Below, piece by piece: positions 21,501-42,679 of a DNA stretch of 64,000 nucleotides. The notes beneath the pieces were generated by a model. That model did not search any database, was not told the origin of the DNA, and was given only the letters and a program-made list of their open reading frames with translations. How positions within the stretch are numbered: position 1 is the first letter of the stretch; the number at the start of each line of letters is the position of its first letter. Source of the DNA: Silurus meridionalis (taxonomy: Eukaryota; Chordata; Actinopteri; Siluriformes; Siluridae); the NCBI RefSeq assembly GCF_014805685.1, contig NC_060892.1, positions 3,583,490 to 3,647,489 on the forward strand, written 5' to 3'. The position numbers and the translations under genes are program-made.

Positions 21501-24500
21501 TGGGATACGAGAGGGAGCAGGTCATCGCCGCCTTGAGAGCGAGCTACAACAATCCCGACCGAGCAGTGGAATACCTGCTCATGGTGAGAAACAGCTTTTG
21601 GTCACTTTATACCACAGTGATGCCGAATCCTCGCATCGGATTGGTCTGAAGGTGTTGTTTACGCTAAAAAAGATTTTTATTAAATAATTGTTTAAAAGGT
21701 TTATATTAAGGTGGAGTTTTTTTTTTACTTTTTTCTAACCGTCACCCCGGCTCTAGGACTTTGTTTCCCAGAAGCCTCGCAGGTCACATGACATATTGAC
21801 CCCCTTTTTTTTGTGTATTCATGCCTGCATTAGTGGTTTATATCTACAACACATATAATTACAATCCCATTTTTAATATGAAAAGAGACTATACATTATA
21901 CATTACATACAAATACAATTATAAAATAAATACATTAATTAATTAATAAAAATTTAAAAAATATAAATTAATAAACATGAAATAAAAAAATAAATAGATA
22001 AATATTAATTAATTAATTAAATACATAATTAGCAATTTATTAAAAAAATTCTTAATGGATTTCTGCAGCTCATAAAAACATATTAAGTTTCCCACCCCCC
22101 TGAATCCTTCCATCCTCACTTCTTTCTTTTCCTCTGTCTAATCCTTCATTCCTTCCACCATTTCCCTCATTCTTTCCTGCCTTTCTCCATCTTTCCCTCC
22201 CTTCCTTCCTGCTTTTATCATTTTCATTCCTCCATCTTTCCTCCCTTCCTTCCTTACTTTCTCCATCCTTCCCCCTTCCCTTTTTGTCCTTCCTTTCTTC
22301 CTGCTTGCCTTCCTTTTTCCTCCCTTCGTACTTTTCTTTCTCTGACTTTTCTCCATTCCTTCCTTGCTTCCTTCCTTCACTCTTTCTTTCCTTTCTCTCT
22401 TCATTCCTTTCTCTACCTATACTTCCCTCCTCCTTTCCTGCCTTCATTTCTTCATTTCTCCATCCTGATCACCTTCCCTTATTTTTTGTTCCTTCCTTCC
22501 TTCCTTCCTTCCTTCCTTCCTTCCTTCCTTCCTTCCTTCCTTCCATCCCTCCTGTCCTATTTTCTTTTCCTTTCTTCCCTCCCTTCTTTCTCTGTCTTTT
22601 CATCTGTCCTTTCCTTCGTTCCTCCACCCTTTCCTTTATTTTATCCATCTTCCATTGTCCACCCCCAAAAAAAATAAAAAAATATTAAAACATTTTTTAT
22701 TGTAATTTCTTTTACCGCTCATCTGCACGACTGCATCAGTTATTATTGTTATTATGCCACTGTTAATAAACCTGGTCCTGATCATTAAGGAGAGCAGGAT
22801 CCAAATGAAAGTTATGGATGACAAAAAAATGTCTAAACCCTCAGAAGCCCAATTCAAAATAAAAAAAAAAGATGAAAGAAGTGAAGTGGAAACGTCAAGT
22901 CAAGAAGCTTTTTTAATCTCTACCATATATAGCTGACACACTACACAGAGAACTGAGACTTTGTATACTTTCGTCCACCACTGGGGTATAAGAGAAATGT
23001 GCTGTAATTGAGGAGAAATTCTTTGTTTTCTGTTTAAGGGTATTCCTGCCGAGCCGGAGCCGGAGCCGCCTGCACAGGAAGCAGCGAGACCCGCCCCAGA
23101 AACAGAGAGACCTCAACCTCCACCAGCAGCTACTGGTGAGTCTCCATTCCTTTTTTTTCCCACATTCACTTGGTTGTTCTTCAACATAAAAATAATAACA
23201 ATATAATTTCAGGGAAATGATTTTATTATCATTCTAAACCAGAACACTATATGATGTATAATCCAGCCGAGGTACATTACGCTCCTCATTACATATATAG
23301 AATATTCTAAGGGGTGTAACGGTACACGAATTCGTGCCGAAATCGTTCGTACACGTGAACCGAATGCATTCCTGTTTTTTACGTGCAGAACATTTATTTG
23401 AGTTGAGTATTAAGTGGCGAGTTTGTTTAGACTCTGCCTCGCACTTTGAGTGCGTTTTCATTTTGTTATTAAACTTGAAAACGTACACACCAATGTTGCC
23501 AGGGGTAGAAAAAAGAAACGAGTCGGTGCAGCGTTATCGTGGCTACTTGCTCCTCACGTGCATCAAAACGCTAAAGAATCCAATTCCACATCACGAGGGA
23601 GCGAACGGATGAAGGCATTTGTTATATTATGTTGAAATAAGTGGAATAGTTATGTAGATCATATCTTAAACTAAAAAAAAATAAAAAATCATATATATAC
23701 ACACACTCATCTGTATTTCCCAAATAGGGTATAACAAATGTAAACTCCAAAATTAAATAAATAGAAAATGTAATTAAAATCAATATAATTTGCACCAATG
23801 TAAATGATTACGTCATTCAAATCGATATAATAAAAGTCATCTGATTTATTCTATTTAATTTTTTATACAGTATTATTTTTATTTATTATTATTTAACCAA
23901 GCATTTATTTTTATTGTTTGGAAAATGTCTATTGTTTTTTAAATGTTGATAATCACAAATGTTAATCATAATAAACTGGGTTATTAAAATAAAAAAACAA
24001 GCATTTTTATGTTTTGCATTTCTTCCCCTGACCGCACCGTAATCGAACCGAACTGAGGTACGTACCGAATTCTGTGTACTGTTACACCCAATGTGTATAA
24101 ATTACACACTGATCAGCATAACATTATGAGCACCTGCCTAATATTGTGTTGGTCAAACAATCGTGACCCATCGATCATCAACAGCATGAACTTCTTCAGC
24201 AGTTTGAGCTACAGAAGCCCGTCTGTTGGATCGGACCACACGGATCAGACTTCGCCGCCCACGACCCTGTCGCCGGTTCACCACTGTTCCTTCCTTGAAG
24301 CACTTTTGATAGATACTGACCACTGCAGACCAGGAACATCCCACAAGAGCTGCAGTTTTGCAGACGCTCTGACCCAGACGTCTAGACGTCACAATTTGTC
24401 AAACTCGCTCAAATCCTTACTCCATTTTTCCTGCTGCCTAATAAATAAATCCACCCACTAACAGGTGCCATGATGAAGAGATAATCAGTGTTCTTCACTT

Positions 24501-24530
24501 CACCGTTCATAATGTTATGCCTGATCAGTG

Positions 24531-24586
<56 letters not shown>

Positions 24587-26556
24587 CCCCACTGTAAATA
24601 TTGGAACAAGGCCAATTCTATTGTTTTTGGACACAGACCGAGCCATGGATAATTTAATACCGGGCCACTCGGAAAGAATAAAAAGGCACTGGTTCTGCAT
24701 TATGGTGAATTATATATCAGAACGTTTCAGTTATTAATGTAATCATTAAATATGCGTAACAGTAATATAATATGCATGCCGTTGTGTGTGTGGTTATTAA
24801 TGTGACCCAAGGTGCCGAAAAATGTGTCGCTTTGGTGACGTCACCGAGTCACCAGCTTAAATCCGTAACAGACATGCAACCAAATAATAAACGTTATATA
24901 CAAAATTATTCCGTTTTTATTATCTGTAAACTATTTTTAGTAGTTTAAAAAAAATGCAAAAGAATTGACCTCGTCGACTTCCAGCACTTTTGGAGGAGAA
25001 CGTGGTCTGCAAAAGTGATCAGCCAAGAACATTTGTGGACAAAGGTTTGTGGACACCTGACCAAAAGATTTCCCAGTCCTCTTATTTACTTTTATAAAAA
25101 CCTCCACTCTAACTCACACTAGATTTTGTAGTGTGCTTATAGAGATCAGCCACAAGGGTGGTAGAGCAGGAGATCCATACCAGGAGATCTTCCACTCCAA
25201 TCCATAACGCATTTCTTCTTGGAGTTTGGGTTTGTGCACATTATCATGCTGGAACAGGTTTGAGTCTCGTAGTTGAAGGGGTAATTTCATGCTCCCACAC
25301 CCAAAGACGTCAGTTGTTTGATTCCAGGTGTCAGGTCAGGTGTCCCAATACTTTTGTCCATATAGTGTATTTCTCTGCCTTGGCCCACATCAAGCTCTGA
25401 CTCGACTGAAGCAAACGTCAGGCAATTTAAAAAAAAAAGCCTGTGGAATTTCCATAAAAGAGGAGTTTGTGGTCAAGAAACTCTAAAAAACCACACCATG
25501 ATCTCAAACTATGAAATATGTGAATGAATTTCTAATGAGCACAATACATGTGTTGCACTTCAGTTATCGATTTGCGCTAATGCTCAGTCTTGACTCTGGT
25601 CCACTGGTGCTTTGTTTGGGCCCGGGACACACTCCTGTACAGCCCTCTCTATACTGTAAACAGGTGCCACGCCCCCCCAGGCCCCACCCGCCTCATCGAA
25701 CCCTCTGGAGTTCCTGAGGAACCAGCCGCAGTTCCATCAAATGCGTCAGATCATCCAGCAGAACCCGGCACTCCTGCCTGCCCTGCTGCAGCAGCTGGGC
25801 CGGGACAACCCTCAGCTCCTGCAGGTGATCTGCCATTCTAACGCGTCCGCTTTTAGCCTTTTAGCAAGTTCTTGGCCAATCAGTGTTTAGTTCTGTCCAC
25901 AGCAAATCACGCAGCACCAGGAGAGGTTCGTGCACATGCTTAATGAGCCGATGGAAGGAGAAGCGGAAGCGGCAGAGGCACAGGGAGCTCCACAAACTAA
26001 CTACATCCAGGTCACACAGCAGGAGAAAGAGGCCATTGACAGGGTACGAGTGCTTTTGCATCTTATACATCTGAGGGCCTTACTCATATATACACGCCAA
26101 AATATTGCCAAAAGTATCGGGTCACCTGGTCAGAAGGTGATTTTTGAGCATCGCATTCCACATTTAGTGCCAATTTGTTCTTAGAATTCCCTCCACTCCT
26201 CTGGGAAGATGTTCCACTAGATTTTGAAGTGTGCTTATGGATATTTGTGTTTATCAGCTACTGGTGTAGGTGAGGAGACCTGGGGTGCAGTCAGCGTTCA
26301 GTATGGATGAGATCAGAGCTCTATAGCAGGCCACTTAAGATCTTCCGCTCCAAAGCATGTAAACCAGATCCACTTAAGGAGCTCACTTTGTGCACAGGGG
26401 CACCGCCATGTTGGAACAGGTTTGGGCTTCAAAGTTCAAGTGAATGCAAAATTTTATTATAGCGCCAACAATTGAGTGCCTCCAGATTTGTGGTAAGGGT
26501 TTGGAAAAAACAGCACATGTAACAGGAAAGGTCAGGTGACCCAATACTTTTGGCAA

Positions 26557-26607
<51 letters not shown>

Positions 26608-27013
26608 AAATTAGTGATGTGCATCTCCATAGCCAATGCTTCACATTGAAGATACATGTGAAGCATCTAGCGACGCAATGCTATATGATTTACTCCTATA
26701 ACGACGCAGTGCGATCCGATTTCGAATTAGATTCAAATGCAAACATCGTTTGTTTAGTCCATTTAACTACACATCAACTTTTATGCCGCTGCAAATCGCT
26801 AAATATAACGATATGTATATATAAAAGTTATTCCTGTCATCTAAAGAAAAACCTTCCAAGCTTTTCACGTTCGTTCTTGTTTCTGTTCGTGTTCTGCAGT
26901 TAAAAGCTTTGGGCTTCCCCGAGGGACTGGTCATCCAGGCTTATTTTGCCTGCGAAAAAAACGAGAACCTGGCAGCCAACTTCCTGCTCCAGCAGACCTT
27001 CGACGACGAGTGA
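17849..27013 (+). CDS. rad23a: RAD23A-type UBL-UBA proteasome shuttle / XPC partner
   Basis: RAD23 proteins bind ubiquitin chains, deliver cargo to the proteasome and stabilise XPC in nucleotide excision repair. Exons: 17849-17917, 19392-19473, 19635-19714, 20485-21029, 21329-21375, 21462-21583, 23039-23135, 25664-25824, 25903-26043, 26900-27013. Total 1458 nt, 485 residues, all phases consistent. UBL is at residues 1-77 (start [16 protein letters not shown]). UBA1 is near 273-313 ([20 protein letters not shown]). The XPC-binding domain is near 357-415 ([20 protein letters not shown]). UBA2 is near 440-485 ([20 protein letters not shown], ending FDDE). The linker in exon 4 is about 180 residues of Pro/Ala/Thr repeats, making the protein longer than human RAD23A (363) or RAD23B (409). 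The calr neighbourhood favours rad23a over rad23b, although UBA1 is also RAD23B-like; in fish this may be the aa copy. Confidence 0.95.
18482..18519 (+). repeat. (ATT)n microsatellite
   Basis: Trinucleotide run in rad23a intron 1. Confidence 0.95.
18650..19240 (+). repeat. Degenerate minisatellite (ccccagattat-like)
   Basis: About 590 bp of rad23a intron 1 is built from loosely repeated words such as 'cccagattatccc', 'atattacc' and 'gataccccc', with a period near 10-12 bp and heavy drift. Base composition is C-rich on this strand with almost no G, unlike the flanks. Confidence 0.8.
20821..20898 (+). repeat. Coding 12-bp minisatellite (Pro-Ala-Ser-Ala)
   Basis: Six units of 'gcttctgcccct' plus a partial one inside rad23a exon 4 encode an ASAP repeat in the disordered linker between UBL and UBA1. 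The in-frame 12-bp unit means copy-number change alters linker length without breaking the protein. Confidence 0.9.
22094..22650 (+). repeat. Long polypyrimidine (CCTT)n tract
   Basis: About 550 bp almost purely C and T on the plus strand, with a regular CCTT core near 22490-22545. It lies in rad23a intron 6, preceded by an AT-rich stretch (21880-22070). Open frames on both strands here are low-complexity artefacts. Confidence 0.9.
24106..24533 (-). mobile_element. Short Tc1-like element with terminal repeats
   Basis: Ends 'cactgatcagcataacatta' and 'ttatgcctgatcagtg' are inverted. The minus strand encodes a Tc1 helix-turn-helix ([19 protein letters not shown], then [11 protein letters not shown]) and [14 protein letters not shown], but no catalytic domain. 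It is an internally deleted copy, followed at once by a (CA)n run (24534-24584), in rad23a intron 7. Confidence 0.75.
24534..24584 (+). repeat. (CA)n microsatellite
   Basis: About 25 CA units in rad23a intron 7, starting at the end of the short Tc1-like element. Confidence 0.95.
25037..25369. mobile_element. Full-length copy of the 'gggacacctgac' MITE family
   Basis: Left end 'ttgtggacacctgacc' with 'gtggacaaag' before it; right end 'ggtcaggtgtcccaatac' followed by 'ttttgtccatatag'. The termini are inverted repeats. Internal words ('gatcttccactccaa', 'catgctggaacaggtttgag') recur in about a dozen other copies here. No coding capacity. It lies in rad23a intron 7. Confidence 0.75.
26103..26604. 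mobile_element. Variant MITE copy ending in a (GT)n run
   Basis: Inverted ends 'attgccaaaagtatcgggtc' and 'cccaatacttttggcaat' bound a copy to about 26556, differing from the main family by TTGCCAAAA instead of GGACAAAA. A GT microsatellite runs from 26559 to 26604. It lies in rad23a intron 9. Confidence 0.75.
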
Positions 27014-27661
27014 ACGCGGAACACATGGGCCGAAACCCCGGGCTGCGACGGAGAGACTGAAAAGTGCTAGTTTGTGTGTAGTGTGAGCTTTGTGGCAGAG
27101 TTTTGCGAGGAGGATAAAAAAAAACAAACAAACAAAAAAAAAAAAACCACCACCGCGAGGACGTTGCGTCGCAGAGAAAAGCCACGCTTGTGATCTACTC
27201 TAATATCGGAGATCAGATTTCTGCCCTCTTTATTAGATTATTTCACTCGGACAGGAGGCTGTCTCTGCCGCCGTTCTCGCCGAGCGTGCCGCGTAAACTT
27301 GCAGGTTTTTAATCTCTGCTCCGAGTTATTAAATGCAATTAAATCCTGCCAAGACCCAAAGACCCCCCACCTTCCACCCCCCCCCCGAGTGTGACCTCTT
27401 ATCATCTATGTGTGTATCACATGGCCTTTGCTTTTCTTTCTTTCTTTTTTGTTTTGTTTTTAAAATTTTTAAAAAATGCTAGCTCTGTAGTCAAAATGGT
27501 TTGTACCATTCTTTAAAGAACTGGATTTCATGACTTTGACTTGGAAATAATAATAAAACACTACAACATTTCCAATGAACAGGCAACAAATCATAACCAT
27601 TCGAACCGTTCTTTCTTGCCGAAAGTCTTGACAGTGTCTGGTGTCTCGTTTAGGCACCTGA

Positions 27662-27667
27662 AATAAA
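27662..27667 (+). terminator. Poly(A) signal candidate of rad23a
   Basis: AATAAA about 650 bp after the rad23a stop codon. The intervening DNA is GC-richer 3'UTR-like sequence. Confidence 0.55.
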
Positions 27668-28797
27668 TTCTCATACTAATTCACCCGCATGTATCGATGA
27701 GTTTGAATATGTTTACTTATCCGCGCGATTGAGCGAAGGTGCGCGCCAGATACGTTTCATATCAGGGTGGAAAAAGAAAAAACTAAATTAGCTGTGGTTT
27801 ATGTTTTAAATAAATAATAATAAAAAATGCAAAAAACCCAAAAGTATCAGATCTTTGCTCCACTACAATTAACATAATTTTAGCTGTTTGACACTATATT
27901 GGCACTTTTCTGCTGAGGGCCCTGCTCAGGGGCCCACACGTGGCATCTTGGTATGGCTGGGATTTAAACTCATGATCTTTGGATCCAAAAGCCAATGCCT
28001 TAACCTTAATATGTAATCCTCATTTGCTCTTATAAGAACCTCCACTCTTCTGGGAAGATGTTTCACTAGATTTTGGAGTATGCTCAGTTACTGATGTAGG
28101 TGAGGTGAGGAGACCTGGGGTACAGTCAGCATTCCAATTTATCTCAAAGGTGTTTCAAGATCTTCCAGTCCAACCCATCTGAAGTATATCTTCATGAAGC
28201 TGGCTTTGTCATGCTGGAACAGGTTTGGGCATTTTAGTGAAGGGAAAATTAAAAATTCATTTTACACAATTGTGAGCTTCTAACTTTGGGGTAACAGTTT
28301 GAGGAAGAACAACATTTGGCTGGAAAAGTCAGACGTTCCAGTACTTTTGTTGAGATAGTGTATACTGTTGCTTTGGACACTAAAGTACAACATTTGTTAG
28401 ACTGGAAATGTTTTATTGTTTAGCTTTTATGTCAAATTCTTTCAAATAAATATTAATTTATATTTAATAATTATAGTCATTATAAATATTAACTTGTACT
28501 AAATACATACACTACAATCCCTGTTATTTAAAGAGTTTTATCTGTTAAATGCTCTTGTGTTGATGTGAAAACTCATCCCGAAATCTCTGGAACCCGTCAA
28601 ACACGCAGATACAAACTACATGCTTTCAAGCCACTGGATTTCTCTTGTTACACTGGTGTGTGTTTGTGGCTATATTTAGCCCTTGTTTTTCTCTTGCTTA
28701 CCCCATCTCTAGTGTAACTGAGTCTAGAAAGGGTTATAAATATTTCAGAGTGCACGGGTACCCCAAGCAACAAGGTAACCAGGGTTAGTTCAGAGAC
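27668..28797. other. Intergenic gap with SINE and MITE fragments
   Basis: Contains a SINE piece at about 27900-28015 ('gggccctgctcaggggccc', 'gggatttaaactcatgat') and a copy of the 'gggacacctgac' MITE family at about 27990-28365. The last few hundred bases upstream of the Kelch gene should hold its promoter. I see no clear TATA or CpG cluster. Confidence 0.55.
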
Positions 28798-31700
28798 ATG
28801 GCTTGCGAGAAGCAAGTGGTACAGAGCAAATGTCCAGGGTCTGAACACGTTGTATTGGACAAGGCCCACACACACGACGAGATCCATGAAGAGGTCCAGG
28901 AGGATAGTAAAGATTTGGTGCCAGATGTTGTTCTCCAAGTGGAGACGGAGATGTTTTTTGTAAACCGTGAGCAACTGGCCCAACTGAGTCCTTACTTCCG
29001 AGCCCTGTTCTTTGGCGGAGGTCGAGAGAGCGGCAAGAGGCACGTTGAAATCAAAGGTGTAAGTTTGGACCATTTCCGCAGTCTTATGGAGTACGCTCGG
29101 AACCTCAGATTGCGTCTTGACAGGAAGAACGTCCTGGGAGTTCTCGAGACAGCAAACTTCCTTCAATTAGAAAAAGCCAGACTGTTATGCTGCAAGTTTC
29201 TGGAGAGAGAGCTACACCTGAGCAACTGTTTAGGCATGATGGCTTACTCATGGCAGTTGGGTTGTCTGGAGCTTTATGCTGCTGCACGAGAAGTGGTTCT
29301 CACCCACCTGCCGGATATAGTTTCCGAGGAAGATTTTATGCACCTCTCCAAAGAGACCATCGCCGACCTTCTTGCTAGTGATGACCTTTTCGTTCCACAA
29401 GAGGACCTGGCTTTCGAGGTTACGTTGCGTTGGTCAACCTATGACCCTAGTCGTGAGGATGATTTCTTGGAGTTGGTAGGGTTGGTTAGACCGGAGAGTT
29501 TGAGTCTGCCGTACATCACAAATCTCCTGACCAGAATGAAAAGTTCTGACCCTCGTGCCAAGCTCATCTGCAAGCTAAACGCTCATATTCCCACCAGTTG
29601 GACCATGGGCAGGTCAATGCCCAGGACTCGGTCAAGAGAGATGCTGTTCGTGCTTGGTGGACCGCATGAGCATGACCAGCAGTCTCTTTATCAGTTTAAT
29701 CCACGCAGTGGAAGGTGGCAGACCTTACCATCTTTACAGAGGAAGTGCCTCACACAGTACTCAGTAGCAGCAGTAGGTAACAAATCTTTATTTTTTAACT
29801 ACTAATTGTACATCTGGCAACACTGTCACTGTTGTTGGGCTTAATATGAAGAGTTGTTTAGTCCACTGATGCCCAAACCTGCTCCAGGAGATCAACAAAT
29901 GTTCTGAATTAAATTTCAACCCAATTAAAGATCTTAATATCGTGCTGGATCAACTAGATATGATTAAAATTGGAACTTGCTGGTAAATACTTTTCCAGGA
30001 GCAGGATTGGACTCCTAAAACATCTTAGCTCCAAACTGACCAACACTATCAACCTCTCCAAGGTAACAAGCTGGTGGTGACTGGTGGCTACTTCCGAGAG
30101 GTTCTGTGGTACAGCGTGGACTGGGTTCGTATTTACGAGTGTACCAACGAGCGTTGGGTAGATGGTCCTACACTGCAGAAATCCAGGCACAGCCACTGTT
30201 CAGCAGCACTTGATTGCCAGGTATTTGTGCTGGGGGGGAGCATGGATGAGGGTCTTGTCCCTGACGTTGAGAGACTAGTGCTGGGAGCAGAATGCTGGGA
30301 AAGTGTAAGTCCCATGATTCGGGCAGTAGAAAGAGCAGCTGCGGTCACCATGGGCTCCTGCATCTACGTGGCCTGTGGTCTGGATGAAAATGGAGAAGTA
30401 TACAGTGGAATTCAGAGGTACAAGACGGAGTCTGACCAGTGGGATGTAGTCTCCTATTCTCCATTTCCACGGTAAGGAAATAAACTTGCAGTATTTTATT
30501 AAAAGGCAATGTACAGCTAACAGAATACATTAATATGGACAAAAGTTCTGACCTTAGAACCTGTATTTGCTTTTTAAACATCCCATTTTACACTTATTCT
30601 GTTATAATAACTTCCACTCTTTCAGGGAAGATGTTCCACAAGATTTTTGAGTGTGCTTGTGGAGATTTGTGTTAGTAAACTTAGGTACATTTACAGCATT
30701 TAGCAGACGCCCTGTCCAGGGTGACCTACAATTATCTCACTTATATAACTGAGAAGTTGAGGGTTAAGGCCTCGCTCAAAGGCCCAGCAGAAGGCGTGGT
30801 ATTTAATCCAATGGAATTTAATCCTTATTGTCAGAGATCCAACATTTCAAACAGTGAGCTACCACTTCCCCAGGTAATGATGTGGGTGAGGTGAGAAGGC
30901 CTGGGGTGCACCCAGCATTCAAATTCATCCCAAAGTTGTTCAATAGGGTTGAGGGTCAGAGCTCTATAGCAGGAGATCTTCCACTCCAACCCATGAAAAG
31001 CATATCTTCATGGAGCTCTCGTTGTGCATAGGGGCAGTTTCATGCTGAAACAGATTTGGGTCTGCAAGTTCAAGGGAAGAGAAAATCCAATTTTAAACCT
31101 CCAACTTTGTGGTAACGGTTTGTGGAAAATATCCCATATGGCTGAAAAAGTCAGGTGTCCCAATACATTTGTAATACACCAATCAGGCATAACATTTATG
31201 AGTGGTGAGTGAATAACACTGATTATCTCATCATGGCTCCTGTTAGTGGGTGGGAAATATTAGGTAGGTATATTAGCAAGTGAATATTTTGTCCTCAAAG
31301 TTGATGTCAGAAGCAGGATAAATGGGCGAGCGTAAGGATTTGAGCGAGTTTGACAAATTGTGACGTCTAGACATCTGGGTCAGAGCGTCTCCAAAACTGC
31401 AACTCTTGTGGGATGCTCCTGGTCTGCAGTGGTAAGTATCTATCAAAAGTGCTCCAAGAAAGGAAAAGTGGTAAACTGGTGACAGGGTCGTGGGCGGCCG
31501 GGGCTCATTGTGTGGTGCGAAGGCTGGTCCGCGTGGTCCGATCCAACAGACGAGCTTCTGTAGCTCAAACTTCCGAAGAAGTTCATGCTGTTGATGCTCG
31601 ATGGGTCACGAATGTTTTGGCAGCAAAAGGGGGCCAACACAGTATTAGGCAGGTGGTCATAATGTTATGCTAAACAGGGTATATAGTATATAAAAATGTT

Positions 31701-32148
31701 AGCAAGCTGCTGGGGCAAATTAGCTTAAAATGCCATCCTTTGTTCACTTCATTGTGCCAGAGATTACAACATAATAGATTATTCATAACTCAAATGGACA
31801 CATGGAAATATTACTTCTGCTTCTTCATCTCATCACTTTAGTTATGACCTTCTTGCCACTGAGCTCAATGGTGCCATCTATCTCCTGGGAGGTAAAGCTC
31901 TGCGGCTGGATGTTGAAACAGACGAGTGGACTATTCTGGAAGAGGAATTTCTCGACAGAAAGTTCTTCACTGGCTGTTCGACTGTGAACGGACAAATCTA
32001 CTTGATAAGTGAAAGAAAGATTAACAAAGTCTCAACAAACATGGTGCTCTTGGACCTGTACACCGACACTTGTATCGAAATGGATGATGCAATACCGTGT
32101 CCCGTCCCCATCCGAGGCTGCGTAATGGTTCGCATGATGGACAGATGA
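28798..32148 (+). CDS. BTB-BACK-Kelch protein (KLHL family)
   Basis: KLHL proteins usually act as substrate adaptors of Cullin-3 ubiquitin ligases. Exons: 28798-29776, 30063-30471, 31842-32148. Total 1695 nt, 564 residues, phases consistent and no stops. A BTB domain starts near residue 40 (DVVLQVETEMFFVNREQLA, LSPYFRALFFGG). BACK follows (CLGMMAYSWQLGCLELYAAA, ALRWSTYD-type words). Kelch blades from about residue 280 contain MLFVLGG, KLVVTGGY, VFVLGG, IYVACG and IYLLGG. Exon 1 carries BTB, BACK and the first blade. The order does not match KLHL26 or KLHL30 as I recall them. A KLHL23/33/35-like assignment is possible but unproven, so no symbol is given. The longer intron holds MITE, SINE and Tc1-like copies. 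Confidence 0.92.
30535..31172. mobile_element. MITE copy carrying a nested SINE
   Basis: Ends 'atggacaaaagttctgacc' and 'gtcaggtgtcccaatacatt' belong to the 'gggacacctgac' family. At about 30690-30870 it is interrupted by a SINE ('acatttacagcatttagcag', 'ttgagggttaaggcctcgc', 'gagctaccacttcccc'). MITE sequence resumes with 'tgatgtgggtgaggtgag'. It lies in the second intron of the Kelch gene. Confidence 0.75.
31178..31672 (+). mobile_element. Deleted Tc1-like element
   Basis: Ends 'caatcaggcataacattta' and 'cataatgttatgct' with Tc1 helix-turn-helix words on the plus strand ([20 protein letters not shown]). Same family as 24106-24533, opposite orientation. In the second intron of the Kelch gene. 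Confidence 0.7.
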
Positions 32149-34146
32149 CAAACGACAATACCATGTTGTATCCTTCCTCAGTGCCATGTTACAGTTTTTA
32201 TTATACATCATTGATTTCGGATGCAATGTTAAGAAAACGTTGGTTTTGGTTTAAAACAAATAATATATCGAGTCGGATCCTGTGAACAGCAATTTATTTG
32301 TTAACGTTAGTGGAATATACCTGGCGATTGGACAACATCCTGGTGTGGCATTGCACCATTACAGCTATACATTTCCCTCACAGACTTACCAGGAAAAACA
32401 AATACCTCGTCTGGTATCACTGAAAAATAAATGGCAACAATGCACTAAAGAACAAGATTATTTTTACAGACAATAAAAGACAGTTTTAAGAACAAAGGAA
32501 TATGGAAGTCAATTCCTTCAGAGAATAATGATCAGGATCAGCTCTATTGTGTATTCCCATGATTTGAGGTCATTTAAGGAAAAAGCTGACCCCAGACCAG
32601 TGCTGCACTCTTTAAGACATTTAAAAACTACAAGGTTTTGCAGACGGTGGCTCATGGGCAGAAAGTTCACTAACAGCTGCAGTGCAAATAACATCAGCCA
32701 AGTTGGATAAGTAAATAAGCAGCTACAATTTGAGGGGTAGATTGTCTACTGGATTGCCTTATAGAATCCACCTCCTCATTAATAGCCATCATGCAAAATA
32801 TACAAAAAAACTCAGGGGTCTATTACGTGACCTCTGGCATACCAATACTTTTTGGAATAAAAAAGATCTAGGTAGAGTGATTTTAGAGCTATTCATTCAC
32901 ATTGTTTGGTCATAAATTGCTAAAAATGAAAACTGGAATGGTCTTTTTTTTCTAGCCCTTGTTATTTTTTTAAACATTTATCCAAACTATACCTTTAATC
33001 AATCAGGGAATCTGTGAGGGCATCTATTAAACTATTCATCAGCTACCGAACTTCATATAAAAGCTGGTGGGATCTGGACTACAAATCTGAACTATTTTCC
33101 CCAGTCGTTTTCAAAGGCAACATCTTATAATATATAAAGAAGCGAAATCAGCAGTCCAATCCTAATGACCTGGCAATGCTACAATGTTATTCTGTCCAGT
33201 ATTTTCAATATTATGACCCGCTGTTTAAAAGCAAACGCTACTCTAATAATGTGGATGAAAAAAAAAAACCGTTGGTTTCATAAGGCAATCTGAGCTGCAT
33301 GAACTGCAGAAAAAGCTGATCGTGCACAAATGTCACAAATCAAATGTTCGTGAAAGACATTTTGCGGTCGAAGCAGGAAATGTAGGGCAAAACTGCTAAC
33401 GATTTGAGCAACATTAAAAAGGTAAGACTGATGTCATGTTGGGAGTCTGATTGTAGTGCAAAGAATAAAATACAGGAATCCATTTGTTAGAACAAAATCT
33501 ACCCATCTTCATGCTATGTCACCGAATACTCCATTGGGAATTTGCAATTAAACAATACTACAGGGTTTTTTGAGCTATGCCTAAATTGTCGCATTTTTGT
33601 TTGTTCTTTTTTTATAATAATGCTATTATTCCTTGCTAGGAATAATGTAATTCATTCCATACAATTTGCTAAATGACACACCTTCTTTCTACAGAGTTTT
33701 AATGTCTGACTACTGAAAACGTGTCATATGTGCCATGGATGGATGAGACCATAAATGAGTGCTAGTTTACTTTAGTCCTGAATAAAATCTGCGTCGTCCT
33801 AAAACCTGTGCTGTGTTGTTAATCGGTTGTAAAGTTTAATTCACGTTATAAATTCACACTAAAACAATCGAACAGCTACCATCCACTTCCATGAGGGATT
33901 TGAACCCGTGAGTGTTTTTTTGTTTTTTTGCTCTCAGGACAGTGTCAGAACTGATTGTGATAAATACACATCCAATACACATGCAATGGATAGAGATTTG
34001 GGTTCAAAAGACTTTCCCTTTAAAACCTAGTAATGACTGATGCTGCATATACTTAATAACGAATAAACGGATTTTATGAAAACATTAAACCAGTGTAAAA
34101 AACAGTGCTTTGCTGTATGTAAGGATGACTTTGAAATCAAAAATTA
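32149..34146. other. Tail-to-tail gap between Kelch and ceramide synthase genes
   Basis: AATAAA at 32472-32477 is a likely poly(A) signal of the Kelch gene. The remaining AT-rich sequence has no recognisable coding region. The right part should be 3'UTR of the minus-strand ceramide synthase. Confidence 0.6.

Positions 34147-42679
<8,533 letters not shown>

Noticed and set aside
22070..22688. Open frames of 125 and 134 codons on opposite strands
   Set aside because: Both are translations of the polypyrimidine tract in a rad23a intron and have no protein complexity.
28798..32148. Naming the Kelch gene klhl26 because human KLHL26 is on 19p13
   Set aside because: BTB and Kelch words do not resemble KLHL26 as I know it, so chromosome position alone is not enough.
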